From contig NZ_JBLZNC010000003.1 in assembly GCF_048553715.1 (NCBI RefSeq), positions 310,001-374,000 on the forward strand: a DNA stretch of 64,000 nt, read 5' to 3'. The translations under genes and the position numbers were made by a program. The stretch's first letter is position 1. Each line of letters begins with the position of its first letter. The notes beneath the pieces are model-generated. The model ran no database searches. It saw only the letters and a program-made list of their open reading frames with translations, and was not told the DNA's origin. Source of the DNA: Sagittula sp048553715 (GTDB lineage Bacteria; Pseudomonadota; Alphaproteobacteria; Rhodobacterales; Rhodobacteraceae). Below are positions 44,524 through 53,679 of the stretch, piece by piece.

Positions 44524-44544
44524 CCCCTTGCCACACGCAAGGGG
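44524..44544 (+). terminator. Hairpin after hisD
   Basis: Stem CCCCTTGC / GCAAGGGG with loop CACAC lies 17 bp after the hisD stop. No T-run follows. Confidence 0.55.
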
Positions 44545-44654
44545 CGGTGTTGTGACGTTCAGTTCCTGTCAACTAGGGCCAAAGTCTCGCGGGCGGTGCT
44601 TGCCAAGTTGGCCAACAGGGCGTTAACTTTTGCTGCAGCTGCGAAAGGCCGCCC

Positions 44655-45134
44655 ATGACACGTATCGCCCAGATCAATCTCGATGACGGCAACCTGCCGC
44701 CGCCGACGCCGGAAATCGAACAGGAACGCCGCGTGGCGATATTCGATTTGATGGAAGAGAATACGTTTACGCTGCCAAACCGTGATGACCGCACGGTGCC
44801 AGCGGGGCCGTATCATGTCAGCCTGTCGATCCGCGACAAGCGTCTGGTGTTTGACGTTATGACCGAAGCCCATGAAAGGGCAGCGGAATTCCATCTTTCC
44901 CTGTCGCCCTTCCGGCAGGTGGTGAAGGATTACTTTCAGATCTGCAAAAGCTACTTTGATGCGGTGAAAACCATGCCGCCCAGCCAGATCGAAACCATCG
45001 ATATGGCGCGGCGCGGCATCCACAACGAAGGGGCCCGCATCTTGCAGGAACGTCTGGAAGGCAAGGTAGAGGTAGACGAAGCAACTGCCCGCAGGCTATT
45101 TACGCTTGTCTGCGTCTTGCACTTCGGGGGGTGA
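44655..45134 (+). CDS. UPF0262 family protein
   Basis: A 159-aa protein of the UPF0262 family, found almost only in alphaproteobacteria next to hisD and infA. Segments LDDGNLPPPTPEIEQERRVAI, IRDKRLVFDVMTEAHERAAE and LSLSPFRQVVKDYFQICKSY are typical. No catalytic site is evident and the function is unknown. It adjoins the phosphatase gene by one base. Confidence 0.93.
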   Translation: MTRIAQINLDDGNLPPPTPEIEQERRVAIFDLMEENTFTLPNRDDRTVPAGPYHVSLSIRDKRLVFDVMTEAHERAAEFHLSLSPFRQVVKDYFQICKSYFDAVKTMPPSQIETIDMARRGIHNEGARILQERLEGKVEVDEATARRLFTLVCVLHFGG

Positions 45135-45135
45135 C

Positions 45136-45579
45136 TTGGGCCAACTGCCGCAATCGGTTCTGTTCAGTTGCGACCACAATGCCGTGCGGTCGCCCATGGC
45201 CGAAGGGATCATGAAAAAGCTCTATGGCGCGCAGGTCTATGTGCAGTCTGTGGGCGTTGTGAACGATCTGGAAATCGACGGTTTTGCCATTTCGGTGTGC
45301 AAGGAAATCGGCGTCGAACTGGAAACCCATCGCGCGCGGTCTTTTGAAGAGATGGAGCAGATGGGCGAGATGCTGTCAGGCTTTGACCGCGTTGTGACCA
45401 TGACCCCTGCCGCGCAGCGGCGCGCGTTGGATCTGACGCGCTACTACCATCTGACAGTGGATTACTGGCCGATCCTCGACCCCACAGGCATTGGCGAGAC
45501 GCGCGAGCAGAAGCTGAACGCCTATCGCCAGACCCGTGACCAGATCGTCAAGAAATTGCGTGACAATTGGGGCGGTTAG
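45136..45579 (+). CDS. Low-molecular-weight protein-tyrosine-phosphatase family protein
   Basis: I place the start at TTG 45136 (147 aa), with a G-rich ribosome site just upstream and the UPF0262 stop one base before; a TTG at 45106 is less likely. The P-loop CDHNAVRS fits Cys-x5-Arg-Ser of LMW phosphatases or arsenate reductases, and the catalytic Asp region is WPILDPTG. The conserved neighbour order (hisD, UPF0262, this gene, infA) supports the call. Substrate unknown. Confidence 0.82.
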   Translation: MGQLPQSVLFSCDHNAVRSPMAEGIMKKLYGAQVYVQSVGVVNDLEIDGFAISVCKEIGVELETHRARSFEEMEQMGEMLSGFDRVVTMTPAAQRRALDLTRYYHLTVDYWPILDPTGIGETREQKLNAYRQTRDQIVKKLRDNWGG

Positions 45580-45668
45580 GTCGTTTTTGACCAACTAATG
45601 CCGATCACGGAGGGTGTGGTGCCCGCGTCTTCTGTTAGCTATGCATGGCATAGCACAGGAGATGTCGC

Positions 45669-46064
45669 ATGACCCATGATGTGATCGAACGGTATTTTGC
45701 CGCTTTCAACGCAAATGATGCCGATGGCATGCTCGCCTGCCTGACCCCCGACGTGGCGCATCACGTCAACGAGGGGCAGGTGCGCAGCGGCAAAGACAAA
45801 TTTGCCGAATTTCTGGGTCACATGGACCGCTGCTATGCGGAGACCCTGACAGACATGGTGATTTTTGCCGATGACAGCGGCACGCGGGCGGCGGCGGAAT
45901 ATACCGTCAACGGCACCTATCTGCGCAGCGATGATGGGCTGCCGCAGGCGCGCGGGCAAAGCTACTGCCTGCCGGCGGGGTCGTTCTTTACCCTGCGCGA
46001 TGGGCTGATTTGCCGTGTGGTGACCTACTACAATCTGGCCGATTGGGTGCGGCAGGTGTCATGA
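45669..46064 (+). CDS. SnoaL/NTF2-like protein
   Basis: A 131-aa single-domain protein with the NTF2 fold: VIERYFAAFNANDADGMLACL at the N-terminus and GQSYCLPAGSFFTLRDGLICR near the C-terminus. These bind or isomerise small ligands; the substrate cannot be read. It begins a three-gene insert between the phosphatase and infA, and its stop overlaps the GNAT start by 4 bp. Confidence 0.85.
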   Translation: MTHDVIERYFAAFNANDADGMLACLTPDVAHHVNEGQVRSGKDKFAEFLGHMDRCYAETLTDMVIFADDSGTRAAAEYTVNGTYLRSDDGLPQARGQSYCLPAGSFFTLRDGLICRVVTYYNLADWVRQVS

Positions 46065-46636
46065 GCGTCTCCCGTCTGACTGGCGCGGATCTGCAGGCGG
46101 CACTGCCGGATCTGGCGGCGCTGCGCATAGAGGTGTTTCGCGCCTTTCCCTATCTCTACGATGGGGATTTGTCTTACGAGAAGGGCTACCTTACGCCGTA
46201 TCGTGACAATCCGCGCGCCGTTCTGGTCGCGGCGCGTCAGGACGGGCGCATCGTGGGGGCCGCGACGGGGATGCCTTTGGCGGACCACGGGGATGCGGCG
46301 CAGATGACCGGGGACCTGCCACCGATCAACGAGATTTTCTACTGCGCCGAAAGTGTGCTGCTGGAACCCTATCGCGGGCAGGGCTTCGGGCATGCGTTCT
46401 TTGATCTGCGCGAGGCGCAGGCCCGCGAACTGGGGTTCCGCTACAGTTTGTTCTGCGCGGTGCAGCGTCCCGCCGACCACCCTGCGCGCCCCGTCGGGTA
46501 CCGCCCGCTGGATGGGTTCTGGCGCAAGCGGGGCTATGCCCCCGCCGAAGGGGTGACCGCCACATTCCACTGGACGGATGTTGGCGGCACGGGTGAGACC
46601 CCTCACAGCCTCCAAGCCTGGATCAAACAGCTATGA
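46061..46636 (+). CDS. GNAT-family acetyltransferase
   Basis: The ATG at 46061 (191 aa) overlaps the NTF2 gene stop (ATGA). The acetyl-CoA loop is visible in SVLLEPYRGQGFGHAFFDLRE, matching the Q/R-x-x-G-x-G/A motif A, and VLVAARQDGRIVGAATGMPL forms the central sheet. The acceptor is unknown; co-transcription with the NTF2 and nitrilase genes suggests a small-molecule pathway. Confidence 0.85.
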   Translation: MSVSRLTGADLQAALPDLAALRIEVFRAFPYLYDGDLSYEKGYLTPYRDNPRAVLVAARQDGRIVGAATGMPLADHGDAAQMTGDLPPINEIFYCAESVLLEPYRGQGFGHAFFDLREAQARELGFRYSLFCAVQRPADHPARPVGYRPLDGFWRKRGYAPAEGVTATFHWTDVGGTGETPHSLQAWIKQL

Positions 46637-46646
46637 AAGGTCCGAC

Positions 46647-47525
46647 ATGAAGATTGCCACCGCCGCCTATAAGATGGATGTGCTCGACGATTGGGCCGCC
46701 TACGAGACAAAGATCGAAGCTTGGGTGCGTGAGGCCGCGCAGGGTGGTGCCGATCTGCTGGTCTTTCCCGAATACGGCGCGATGGAGCTGGCCACGCTGG
46801 CGGGGCTGGATGTGGCCGCCGACTTGCAGGCGTCGATCCGCGCTGTGTCCGAACGGGTGCCGGAGGCGGATGCGCTGCACAGCCGGCTGGCTGCACGTTA
46901 CGGCGTCTATATCCTTGCAGCGTCGGCTCCGGTGGAGGCAGGGCAGGGCTTGCCGGTGAACCGTGCGCGTCTGGTCGCGCCCTCCGGTGCCATTGCCACC
47001 ATCGACAAACAGATCATGACCCGGTTCGAGCGCGAGGATTGGGGCGTGCGCGGCGGCGATCCCTTGCGGGTGTTCGATACGGAGCTTGGCCGAATCGCTG
47101 TGCTCATTTGCTATGATTCGGAATTTCCCCTGCTGGGGCGGGCTGTGGGCGGCGCGTCCTTGTTGCTGGTGCCCTCCGCGACAGAGGCTCTGGCAGGCTA
47201 CTGGCGGGTGCGCATCGGCTCTATGGCGCGGGCGTTGGAAAACCAGTGCGTGGTGGCCATGTCCTCGACCGTGGGGGCCTGTCCGTGGTCCGAAGCCGTG
47301 GACACAAACGTGGGCATGGGCGGAGTGTTTTGCCCGCCGGATGTGGGGTTTCCGTCCACCGGCGTCATCGCCGAGGGCGTTCTGAACCAGCCCGGCTGGA
47401 CCTTTGCCGAGGTCGATCTGCGTCAGGTCGAGACCGTCCGCCACGATGGTGTGGTGCTCAATCGGCTGCATTGGACGGACCAGCAGGGGCGTGATGACGT
47501 TCCGGCAGTGACGGAATTGAAATGA
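46647..47525 (+). CDS. Carbon-nitrogen hydrolase (nitrilase superfamily)
   Basis: The ATG at 46647 gives 292 aa. The catalytic triad is visible: Glu in LVFPEYGAMEL, Lys in IDKQIMTRFE, and Cys in VLICYDSEFPLLG. Members cleave amides or nitriles. It follows the GNAT gene by 10 bp. The specific substrate cannot be read. Confidence 0.9.
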   Translation: MKIATAAYKMDVLDDWAAYETKIEAWVREAAQGGADLLVFPEYGAMELATLAGLDVAADLQASIRAVSERVPEADALHSRLAARYGVYILAASAPVEAGQGLPVNRARLVAPSGAIATIDKQIMTRFEREDWGVRGGDPLRVFDTELGRIAVLICYDSEFPLLGRAVGGASLLLVPSATEALAGYWRVRIGSMARALENQCVVAMSSTVGACPWSEAVDTNVGMGGVFCPPDVGFPSTGVIAEGVLNQPGWTFAEVDLRQVETVRHDGVVLNRLHWTDQQGRDDVPAVTELK

Positions 47526-47624
47526 TCTCCTGTCAAGATGTGACTTGAAAAAGCTGCGCAATCGGACCATATCGTAGCTCGCCTTGCCCCTGCCTGCGCG
47601 GGGGCGACCATTTTAGGAGAGACC

Positions 47625-47843
47625 ATGGCCAAGGAAGATACGCTCGAATTTCCCGGTGTCGTGAAGGAACTCCTGCCAAATGCGACGTTTCGGGTCGAGC
47701 TGGATAACGGCCATGAGATCATCGCACATACGGCAGGCAAGATGCGCAAGAACCGCATCCGTGTTCTGGCCGGCGACCGGGTCCAAGTTGAAATGACCCC
47801 ATATGATCTGACCAAGGGGCGGATCAACTACCGTTTCAAATGA
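47625..47843 (+). CDS. infA: Translation initiation factor IF-1
   Basis: The 72-aa S1-fold protein reads MAKEDTLEFPGVVKELLPNA, then FRVELDNGHEIIAH and GDRVQVEMTPYDLTKGRI, the conserved IF-1 sequence. It binds the ribosomal A site during initiation. AGGAGA lies upstream of the ATG. A terminator follows, so it is transcribed apart from maf. Confidence 0.98.
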   Translation: MAKEDTLEFPGVVKELLPNATFRVELDNGHEIIAHTAGKMRKNRIRVLAGDRVQVEMTPYDLTKGRINYRFK

Positions 47844-47876
47844 CGGGTTGCGGCATCTGCCGCAGCTTTTGAAAAC

Positions 47877-47901
47877 AGCCGGGCTTTGGTCCGGCTTTTT
47901 T
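47877..47901 (+). terminator. Rho-independent terminator after infA
   Basis: Stem AGCCGG (47877-47882) and CCGGCT (47891-47896) followed by six T's. A second hairpin, TGCGGCA-TC-TGCCGCA (47849-47864), lies just before it and is followed by GCTTTT. Confidence 0.85.
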
Positions 47902-47991
47902 CTTGTCCGGCGCGGCTTTTCCTGAGCGCCGGTCTTTTGTAGGTCGGGGCTGTGCCCCGACGGGCATGCCACTCATTCAGCAGGGCCGATC

Positions 47992-48579
47992 ATGACACAA
48001 CCCCGCCTTATCCTTGGCTCCGGCAGTCCGCGCCGCCGTGATTTGATCGCGCAGCTTGGCCTGACCGCTGATGCCATCCGCCCGCCCGACATCAACGAAG
48101 ACCCGCTCAAGGGCGAGCTGCCGCGCCCCTATTGCGTGCGACTGGCGCGCGAAAAGGCACAGGCCATCGAGGCCAGTGAGGACGAGGTCGTGCTCAGCGC
48201 GGACACCACCGTCGCACTGGGCCGCCGTATCCTGGGCAAACCGGCGGATGAAAAAGAAGCTGCCGCTTTCCTGACCGCTTTGTCGGGGCGGCGTCACCGC
48301 GTCATCACGGCGGTGGCCGTGCGGCGGGGGAGCCGCATCTGGGAGCGTGACGTGGTCACGCAGGTCAAGATGAAGATGCTGTCAAACGAGGAACTCAACG
48401 CCTATCTTGCCTCAGGGGACTGGCGGGGCAAGGCAGGCGGCTACGGCATCCAAGGGCCGGCGGGGGCCTTTATCCCGTGGATTTCGGGATCGTTTACGGC
48501 GGTTGTCGGTCTGCCGCTGGCGGAAACCGCCCATTTGCTACAGGCCGCTGGCCTCAACTTGTACAAGGACGCGTCATGA
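47992..48579 (+). CDS. maf: Maf-family nucleotide pyrophosphatase
   Basis: A 195-aa Maf protein, which hydrolyses non-canonical nucleoside triphosphates. The signature ILGSGSPRRRDLIAQLGL and the catalytic Asp in VLSADTTVALG are present, as is WRGKAGGYGIQG. The stop overlaps the RNase E/G gene by 4 bp. Family length is normal. Confidence 0.93.
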   Translation: MTQPRLILGSGSPRRRDLIAQLGLTADAIRPPDINEDPLKGELPRPYCVRLAREKAQAIEASEDEVVLSADTTVALGRRILGKPADEKEAAAFLTALSGRRHRVITAVAVRRGSRIWERDVVTQVKMKMLSNEELNAYLASGDWRGKAGGYGIQGPAGAFIPWISGSFTAVVGLPLAETAHLLQAAGLNLYKDAS

Positions 48580-49607
48580 AGGGCACGACAATCGCATTGG
48601 ACAGCTGGAACGGACGCGAGGCCGCCGCGCTGATCGTCGATGGCCAGCTTGAGGATTTCTTTATCGAGGCGGATGCCCCCACACCGGGCAATCTGTATCG
48701 CGCCATCGCGCAGCGCCCGATGAAAGGGCAGGGGGGCATGTTCCTTGACACACCCGATGGCAGCGCGTTTCTGCGTCAGGTCAAAGGTCTCAGCCCCGGT
48801 GCGCCCTTGTTGGTGCAGGTCACAGGGTTTGCCGAGGCGGGCAAGGCGCTGCCGGTGACGCAGAAGATCCTGTTCAAGTCGCGCTATGCGATTGTGACCC
48901 CCGGCGCGCCGGGGCTGAATGTCTCGCGCCAGATCCGCGACGACGACCTGCGCGAAAGCCTGTTGGAGCTGGTCCATGACACGCTCACCGAGACGGAGCT
49001 GCCAGAGGGGGCGGGCCTGATCCTGCGGTCGTCCTGTACGCAGGGCGATGAGGACGACATCGCCGATGATATCATCGCCATGTGTGAGCTGGCCCGCAAC
49101 GTGCTGGCGGATGCGCAGGGACCGGCAGAGCTGCTGGTCGAAGGCGATGGGCCGCACGGGTTGGCGTGGCGCGAATGGACCGATCCCGCACAGGTCGATG
49201 ATGCCGAGGGCAGCTTTGCCCGCCACGGTGTCGACGAGATGCTGGAAGCGCTGAAATCCCCCGTGGTGCCGCTGGGCGGCGGGGCGTCCATGGTGATCGA
49301 ACCCACAACCGCGCTGGTGGCGGTGGATGTGAACACCGGCAACGACACCTCGCCCGCGGCGGGGCTGAAGGCGACGATTGCGGCGTTTCGCGATCTGCCG
49401 CGCCAGTTGCGCCTGCGCGGGCTTGGCGGTGTGGTCGTGGTCGATCCGGCCCCCATGCCCAAGCGGGACCGCCGTCAGGCCGAAACCGCCCTGAAAGCCG
49501 CGCTGAAAAAGGACCGCGTCGAAACCATCGTCGTGGGGTGGACCAACCTTGGTCTGCTGGAGCTGCAGCGTAAGCGGGATCGGGTGTCGGTGCGGGGGCT
49601 GATATGA
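48576..49607 (+). CDS. Short ribonuclease E/G family protein
   Basis: The 343-aa protein starts at ATG 48576, overlapping maf. The first ~130 residues are a degenerate S1-like region (GNLYRAIAQRPMKGQGGMFL). The DNase-I-like catalytic core keeps both expected Asp residues, in VAVDVNTGNDTS and VVVVDPAPM, and the QLRLRGLGGVVVV helix-strand. The zinc-link Cys pair and the long C-terminal scaffold of RNase E are absent. It is a conserved short branch near maf and yacG in alphaproteobacteria. Target RNAs unknown. Confidence 0.87.
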   Translation: MKGTTIALDSWNGREAAALIVDGQLEDFFIEADAPTPGNLYRAIAQRPMKGQGGMFLDTPDGSAFLRQVKGLSPGAPLLVQVTGFAEAGKALPVTQKILFKSRYAIVTPGAPGLNVSRQIRDDDLRESLLELVHDTLTETELPEGAGLILRSSCTQGDEDDIADDIIAMCELARNVLADAQGPAELLVEGDGPHGLAWREWTDPAQVDDAEGSFARHGVDEMLEALKSPVVPLGGGASMVIEPTTALVAVDVNTGNDTSPAAGLKATIAAFRDLPRQLRLRGLGGVVVVDPAPMPKRDRRQAETALKAALKKDRVETIVVGWTNLGLLELQRKRDRVSVRGLI

Positions 49608-49804
49608 GCTGTCCTATCTGCGCCAATGACACAGACCCGAAGTTCCGCCCCTTTTGTTCGCGCCGTTGTGCGGATGTGGATCTGGCGAAATGGCTGGGCG
49701 GGGGCTATGCGATCCCCTCTGACGATCCCGAGGATATGGAAGAGGCCGCCGACGCCATCCTGAGCGCGCTCGAGGCCGGAGAAGACGGTTCAAAACCGCA
49801 TTGA
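49604..49804 (+). CDS. yacG: DNA gyrase inhibitor YacG
   Basis: The 66-aa zinc protein has the four Cys ligands in CPICAND and PFCSRRCADVDLAKWL, typical of YacG, which binds and inhibits gyrase. The start overlaps the preceding gene by 4 bp. It closes the conserved block. Confidence 0.93.
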   Translation: MSCPICANDTDPKFRPFCSRRCADVDLAKWLGGGYAIPSDDPEDMEEAADAILSALEAGEDGSKPH

Positions 49805-49884
49805 CGTCTACGTCACCCATCGCAAGACAGTTGTTGCGCGGTGGGGACTTTTCAAAGGCGCGGGACAGGCGTACGGCTTTTGTC

Positions 49885-51129
49885 ATGTTCGACGAAACGC
49901 TCCTTTCCGCCATTCGCGCGCGGTTCGCCCATGTGGAGGATTGCCCCTTCACCGGCCCGCGCATTTTCTTTGAAAACGCCGGTGGCGCATTGACGCTGAA
50001 CGCGGTGGTCGAGACGACCACGCGTTTCGCCGCGATCCCCGACAATCAGGGCCGCGACAACCCCGCCAGTCAGGCGTTGATGTCCGTCATTGCCAAAGCG
50101 CGCGAGGATGTGCGCCGCTTTTTGAACGCCGAGGGCGGAGCGGTGATCTTTGGCGAAAGCGGGACCGAGCTGTTGTTCCGCCTGATCCGTGATGCCTGTG
50201 TGGGCGCACCTGAGGGGGCGGTTCTGGGATCGAGCGTGGAACACCCCGCCTCGCGCAGCGCGGCGGATCGCTGGGCCGCGCAAACCGGACGCGCCCATGT
50301 TCTGATCCGCCATGATGATGCGCAGGGCTGCGTGCATCCGCAGGACTATGCCGCCGCTATCACGCCGGAGACGGCTGTGGTGACGATCCTGCACACCTCG
50401 CCGGTGACCGGCATCGGAATGGATCTGGCGGGCATTGTGGCGGCGGTTCGCGCCACAGCGCCCGAGGCCTATGTCATTGTGGACGGCATCCAGCATGCCT
50501 GCCACGGCGGGATCGATGTGACTGCTGCGGGCGTCGATGGCTATGTGATTTCGCCTTACAAGGTGTTCTCGCGCCACGGCTATGGTGTGGCTTGGGCGTC
50601 CGACCGGCTGACAGCTTTGGCCCATGACGCGCTGATCGGCGGGCCAGAGGGTAACTGGGAACTGGGCACGCGGGACACCGGCGCTTATGCGACATTTTCC
50701 GATGTGGTGGGCTATTTCGAATGGCTGGGCGGTCAGGTCAGCGATGCGACCGACCCGCGCGCCCGGATCGAGGCCGCAGGCCGCGCCATCCACGCCCATG
50801 AAAGCGCGCTGACACAGGCGATGATCCACGGCATCGACAATCTGACGGGGCTGGCGGATCTGCCCGGCGTGACGATCATCGGCGGCACCGACAATGCCGC
50901 GCGTGAGGGGCTGGTGAGCTTTTACGCGGATGGCCACGCCGCGCCCGATCTGGTGGCGCAGCTGAATGCCGAGGGCATCCGCACCCACACGCGCAAAGCC
51001 GATCACTACTCGGGCAACGTGCTGACGCCTTTGGGGCAGCCGGGCTGCGTGCGTGTCTCGCTGGCGCATTACAACAGCCCTGCCGAAGTGCGGCGCTTTC
51101 TGTCCGTGATGCAGGGCATTCTGGGATGA
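49885..51129 (+). CDS. Class V aminotransferase-fold PLP enzyme (cysteine desulfurase-like)
   Basis: A 414-aa PLP enzyme. The start MFDETLL (49885) is preferred; a TTG at 49801 would add 28 residues. Typical segments: GPRIFFENAGGALTL, the PLP Asp/Gln in VIVDGIQHACHGGID, and the Schiff-base Lys in VISPYKVFSRHGYG. The active-site Cys loop of true desulfurases is not evident, so the reaction is open. It overlaps pxpB by 4 bp and may form one operon with pxpBCA. Confidence 0.85.
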   Translation: MFDETLLSAIRARFAHVEDCPFTGPRIFFENAGGALTLNAVVETTTRFAAIPDNQGRDNPASQALMSVIAKAREDVRRFLNAEGGAVIFGESGTELLFRLIRDACVGAPEGAVLGSSVEHPASRSAADRWAAQTGRAHVLIRHDDAQGCVHPQDYAAAITPETAVVTILHTSPVTGIGMDLAGIVAAVRATAPEAYVIVDGIQHACHGGIDVTAAGVDGYVISPYKVFSRHGYGVAWASDRLTALAHDALIGGPEGNWELGTRDTGAYATFSDVVGYFEWLGGQVSDATDPRARIEAAGRAIHAHESALTQAMIHGIDNLTGLADLPGVTIIGGTDNAAREGLVSFYADGHAAPDLVAQLNAEGIRTHTRKADHYSGNVLTPLGQPGCVRVSLAHYNSPAEVRRFLSVMQGILG

Positions 51130-51860
51130 CGGGGCAGGGGGCGCAGGGGTTTCCCCGGTTGGATGCGGTCGGGTTGGACGGGGTGCTGGTGCGCTTTGCC
51201 GACGACCTGTCCGAGGCGGCCAATCGGGCGGCGCTGGCCTTTTCCGCAGCCTTGGAGCGGGATACGCCGGACGGGGTCGAGGAATGTTCGACCTCGCTGG
51301 TGTCTGCCTATGTGCGGTTCGATCCGTTGGCCGTGGGGGTGGACCAGATCCACGCGGCGCTGTCGCAGCGTCTGGCAGAGCATGATTGGTATGCCGCCGA
51401 TCTCCCCTCGGGGCGGCGGCGGGTGAGCATTCCCACCGTCTATGGCGGGCGGCACGGGCCGCAACTGGCCGAGGCCGCGCAGGCCGCCGGTCTGTCCGAG
51501 CAGGAGGCCATCGCCTCGCTGTCGCAGGCAGAGGTCCGCGTGACGACGATAGGGTTTGCTCCCGGACAGCCCTATCTGGGCACATTGCCCGAGGTCTGGG
51601 ACATTCCGCGCCAGACGGGCCTGACGCCACAAGTGCCGGTGGGGGCCTTGGTGGTGGCGATCCGGCAGCTTGTGCTGTTCTCGGTGACGACGCCCACGGG
51701 CTGGCGGCATGTGGGGCAGACCCATGCACGGCTGTTCCGACCGGATCACGATCAGCCCTTTTTGCTGCGGGCGGGGGATGTGGTGCGCTTTCCGGCCATC
51801 TCGGCAGAGGCGTTCGATACCATGAAAGATGACGGCGTGACGGTGGAGGCCCTGACATGA
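51126..51860 (+). CDS. pxpB: 5-oxoprolinase subunit B (KipI family)
   Basis: PxpB with PxpC and PxpA hydrolyses 5-oxoproline to glutamate using ATP. The 244-aa protein has VRFDPLAVGVDQIHAAL, the family signature TTIGFAPGQPYLGTLPEVWD, and GALVVAIRQLVLFSVTTPTGWR. It is coupled to pxpC by a 4-bp overlap. The older name is allophanate hydrolase subunit 1-like. Confidence 0.93.
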   Translation: MTGQGAQGFPRLDAVGLDGVLVRFADDLSEAANRAALAFSAALERDTPDGVEECSTSLVSAYVRFDPLAVGVDQIHAALSQRLAEHDWYAADLPSGRRRVSIPTVYGGRHGPQLAEAAQAAGLSEQEAIASLSQAEVRVTTIGFAPGQPYLGTLPEVWDIPRQTGLTPQVPVGALVVAIRQLVLFSVTTPTGWRHVGQTHARLFRPDHDQPFLLRAGDVVRFPAISAEAFDTMKDDGVTVEALT

Positions 51861-52861
51861 GCACCATGACTGTGCTGTCCGCAGGGCCGGGCGTGACGCT
51901 TCAGGATGACGGGCGCCGCGGATACCTTGCGGCGGGTCTGTCGCGGGGTGGTGCTGCGGACCGGCTGGCGCTGGCAGAGGCGCGCGCGCTGCTGGGACAA
52001 ACAGACGCTGCGGTTTTGGAGATGGCGGGTTTCGGCGGGCGGTTCCGGTTTGATGCTGACACGCGCGTCGCGCTGACCGGCGCGCCCATGCGGGTGAGTG
52101 TCGATGGCGCAGCTCTGGCGTGGAATGCCTGTCACCTGATCCCCGAGGGCGCGGTGCTGGACATCGGTGCGGTGACCAGGGGCGTCTACGGCTATCTCGG
52201 CGTGGGGGGCGGTTTTGATCTGCCTGTGCGGTTGGGCGCGCAAAGCACGCATCTGGCGGCAGGGATCGGCGCGCCGCTGACCGCCGGAGAGACCCTCCCC
52301 ATAGGTGCGGATCGCGGGGGCGCGCATGCTGTGAGCTTGCCCAGCGATGATCGCTTTGGCGGCGGTGTGCTGCGGGTGCTGCCATCTATGCAGACAGAGG
52401 TCTTCCCCAAGGAGATGCGCCAGCGTTTCGAGGCTGAGAGCTTTGCCCGTGACAGCCGCGCCAACCGGATGGGGGTGCGTCTGCTGCCCCAAGGCGAAGG
52501 CTACGGGCTGGATGCGGGCGGGCGTATCCTGTCCGAAATCATCACCCCCGGTGACATCCAGATCCCCGGTGATGGGGCGCCCTATATCCTGATGGCAGAA
52601 TGTCAGACGACAGGGGGCTATCCGCGCATCGGCACCGTGATCCCTGCTGATTTGCCACGGGTGGCACAAGCGGCTGCGGCGGACCGGCTGCAGTTCCGCT
52701 TTGTCACGCGCGAGGTGGCTTTGGATGCTGAAAAACGGTTCCGCGATGGCATCGCGGGTCTGGGTAAGCGGATCACGCCATTGGTCCGCGACCCGCGTAC
52801 GATCAACCTGCTGGCCTATGATCTGGTCAGCGGCGTAACAGACGGAGAGGTGATGCGATGA
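51857..52861 (+). CDS. pxpC: 5-oxoprolinase subunit C (biotin-dependent carboxyltransferase-like)
   Basis: The 334-aa protein is the KipA/PxpC partner of PxpB: TVLSAGPGVTLQDDGRRGY at the N-terminus, then VGGGFDLPVRLGAQSTHL, and GGRILSEIITPGDIQIPGDGAP. It overlaps both pxpB and pxpA by 4 bp, so the three subunits are made in step. Confidence 0.93.
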   Translation: MSTMTVLSAGPGVTLQDDGRRGYLAAGLSRGGAADRLALAEARALLGQTDAAVLEMAGFGGRFRFDADTRVALTGAPMRVSVDGAALAWNACHLIPEGAVLDIGAVTRGVYGYLGVGGGFDLPVRLGAQSTHLAAGIGAPLTAGETLPIGADRGGAHAVSLPSDDRFGGGVLRVLPSMQTEVFPKEMRQRFEAESFARDSRANRMGVRLLPQGEGYGLDAGGRILSEIITPGDIQIPGDGAPYILMAECQTTGGYPRIGTVIPADLPRVAQAAAADRLQFRFVTREVALDAEKRFRDGIAGLGKRITPLVRDPRTINLLAYDLVSGVTDGEVMR

Positions 52862-53631
52862 AGGTCGATCTGAACGCTGATATGGGCGAAAGCTTTGGCC
52901 CGTGGGTTATGGGGCAGGATGCGGCGCTTTTAGAGGTCATCACCTCGGCGAATGTCGCCTGCGGCTTTCATGCGGGCGATCCGGAGGTCATGGCCGACAC
53001 GATGGCCGTGGCCGCCCGTCACGGCGTGGGCATCGGGGCACATCCGGGGTTTGCCGATCTACAGGGGTTTGGCCGCAGGCGGATGCATTTACCGCTCAAG
53101 ACGTTGCGCGGGCTGGTGCAGTATCAACTGGGCGCGGCGCTGGGCATGGCGCGGGCTGCGGGGGCCGAGGTGCGGCACCTGAAGCTGCATGGCGCCTTGG
53201 CCAATATGTGTGCCGAAGACGCGGAGATGGCGCGTGCGTGCTACAGCGCTGCTTTGGAGATCGCGCCGGATATTATTGTCATGGTGCTGGCAGGCACCGA
53301 ACAGCAGCGCGTGGTCGAGGATCTGGGCTGTCTGTGGGCGGGGGAGATCTTTGCTGATCGCGCCTACAACGCAGATGCGACATTGGTGGATCGTGCGCAA
53401 CCCGGTGCGGTGATCCACGATCCGGCCTTTGCGGCAGAGCGGATTGTGCGCATGGTGCAGGCGGGGGCGATCCTGCCGGAAACCGGCGATCCGATTCCAG
53501 CGGCGGTGGACACGATCTGCCTGCATGGGGATGGCGCGACCGCTTTGGAGATTGCCCGTTCCGTGCGCAAACAGCTTGAAGACAGCGGGATCGAGGTTGT
53601 CCGTTTCGAGGGGCGACGCGGCCGGCTATAA
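52858..53631 (+). CDS. pxpA: 5-oxoprolinase subunit A (LamB/YcsF family)
   Basis: The 257-aa protein has the LamB/YcsF signature: MKVDLNADMGESFGPWVMGQ, then SANVACGFHAGDPEVM, and GIGAHPGFADLQGFGRR. It completes the PxpBCA complex. A large convergent hairpin follows its stop. Confidence 0.94.
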   Translation: MKVDLNADMGESFGPWVMGQDAALLEVITSANVACGFHAGDPEVMADTMAVAARHGVGIGAHPGFADLQGFGRRRMHLPLKTLRGLVQYQLGAALGMARAAGAEVRHLKLHGALANMCAEDAEMARACYSAALEIAPDIIVMVLAGTEQQRVVEDLGCLWAGEIFADRAYNADATLVDRAQPGAVIHDPAFAAERIVRMVQAGAILPETGDPIPAAVDTICLHGDGATALEIARSVRKQLEDSGIEVVRFEGRRGRL

Positions 53632-53635
53632 CGCA

Positions 53636-53671
53636 TTCCCCCACGCGCAGCGGGTGCCGCGCGTGGGGGAA
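53636..53671. terminator. Bidirectional terminator between pxpA and znuA
   Basis: A perfect 13-bp stem TTCCCCCACGCGC / GCGCGTGGGGGAA with a 10-base loop lies 4 bp after pxpA and 8 bp after the znuA stop on the other strand, and serves both. Confidence 0.85.
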
Positions 53672-53679
53672 TTGTCGGT

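Noticed and set aside
49852..51867. A 671-codon minus-strand frame
   Set aside because: Antisense to the PLP enzyme and pxpB, which carry clear motifs and tight overlaps on the plus strand.
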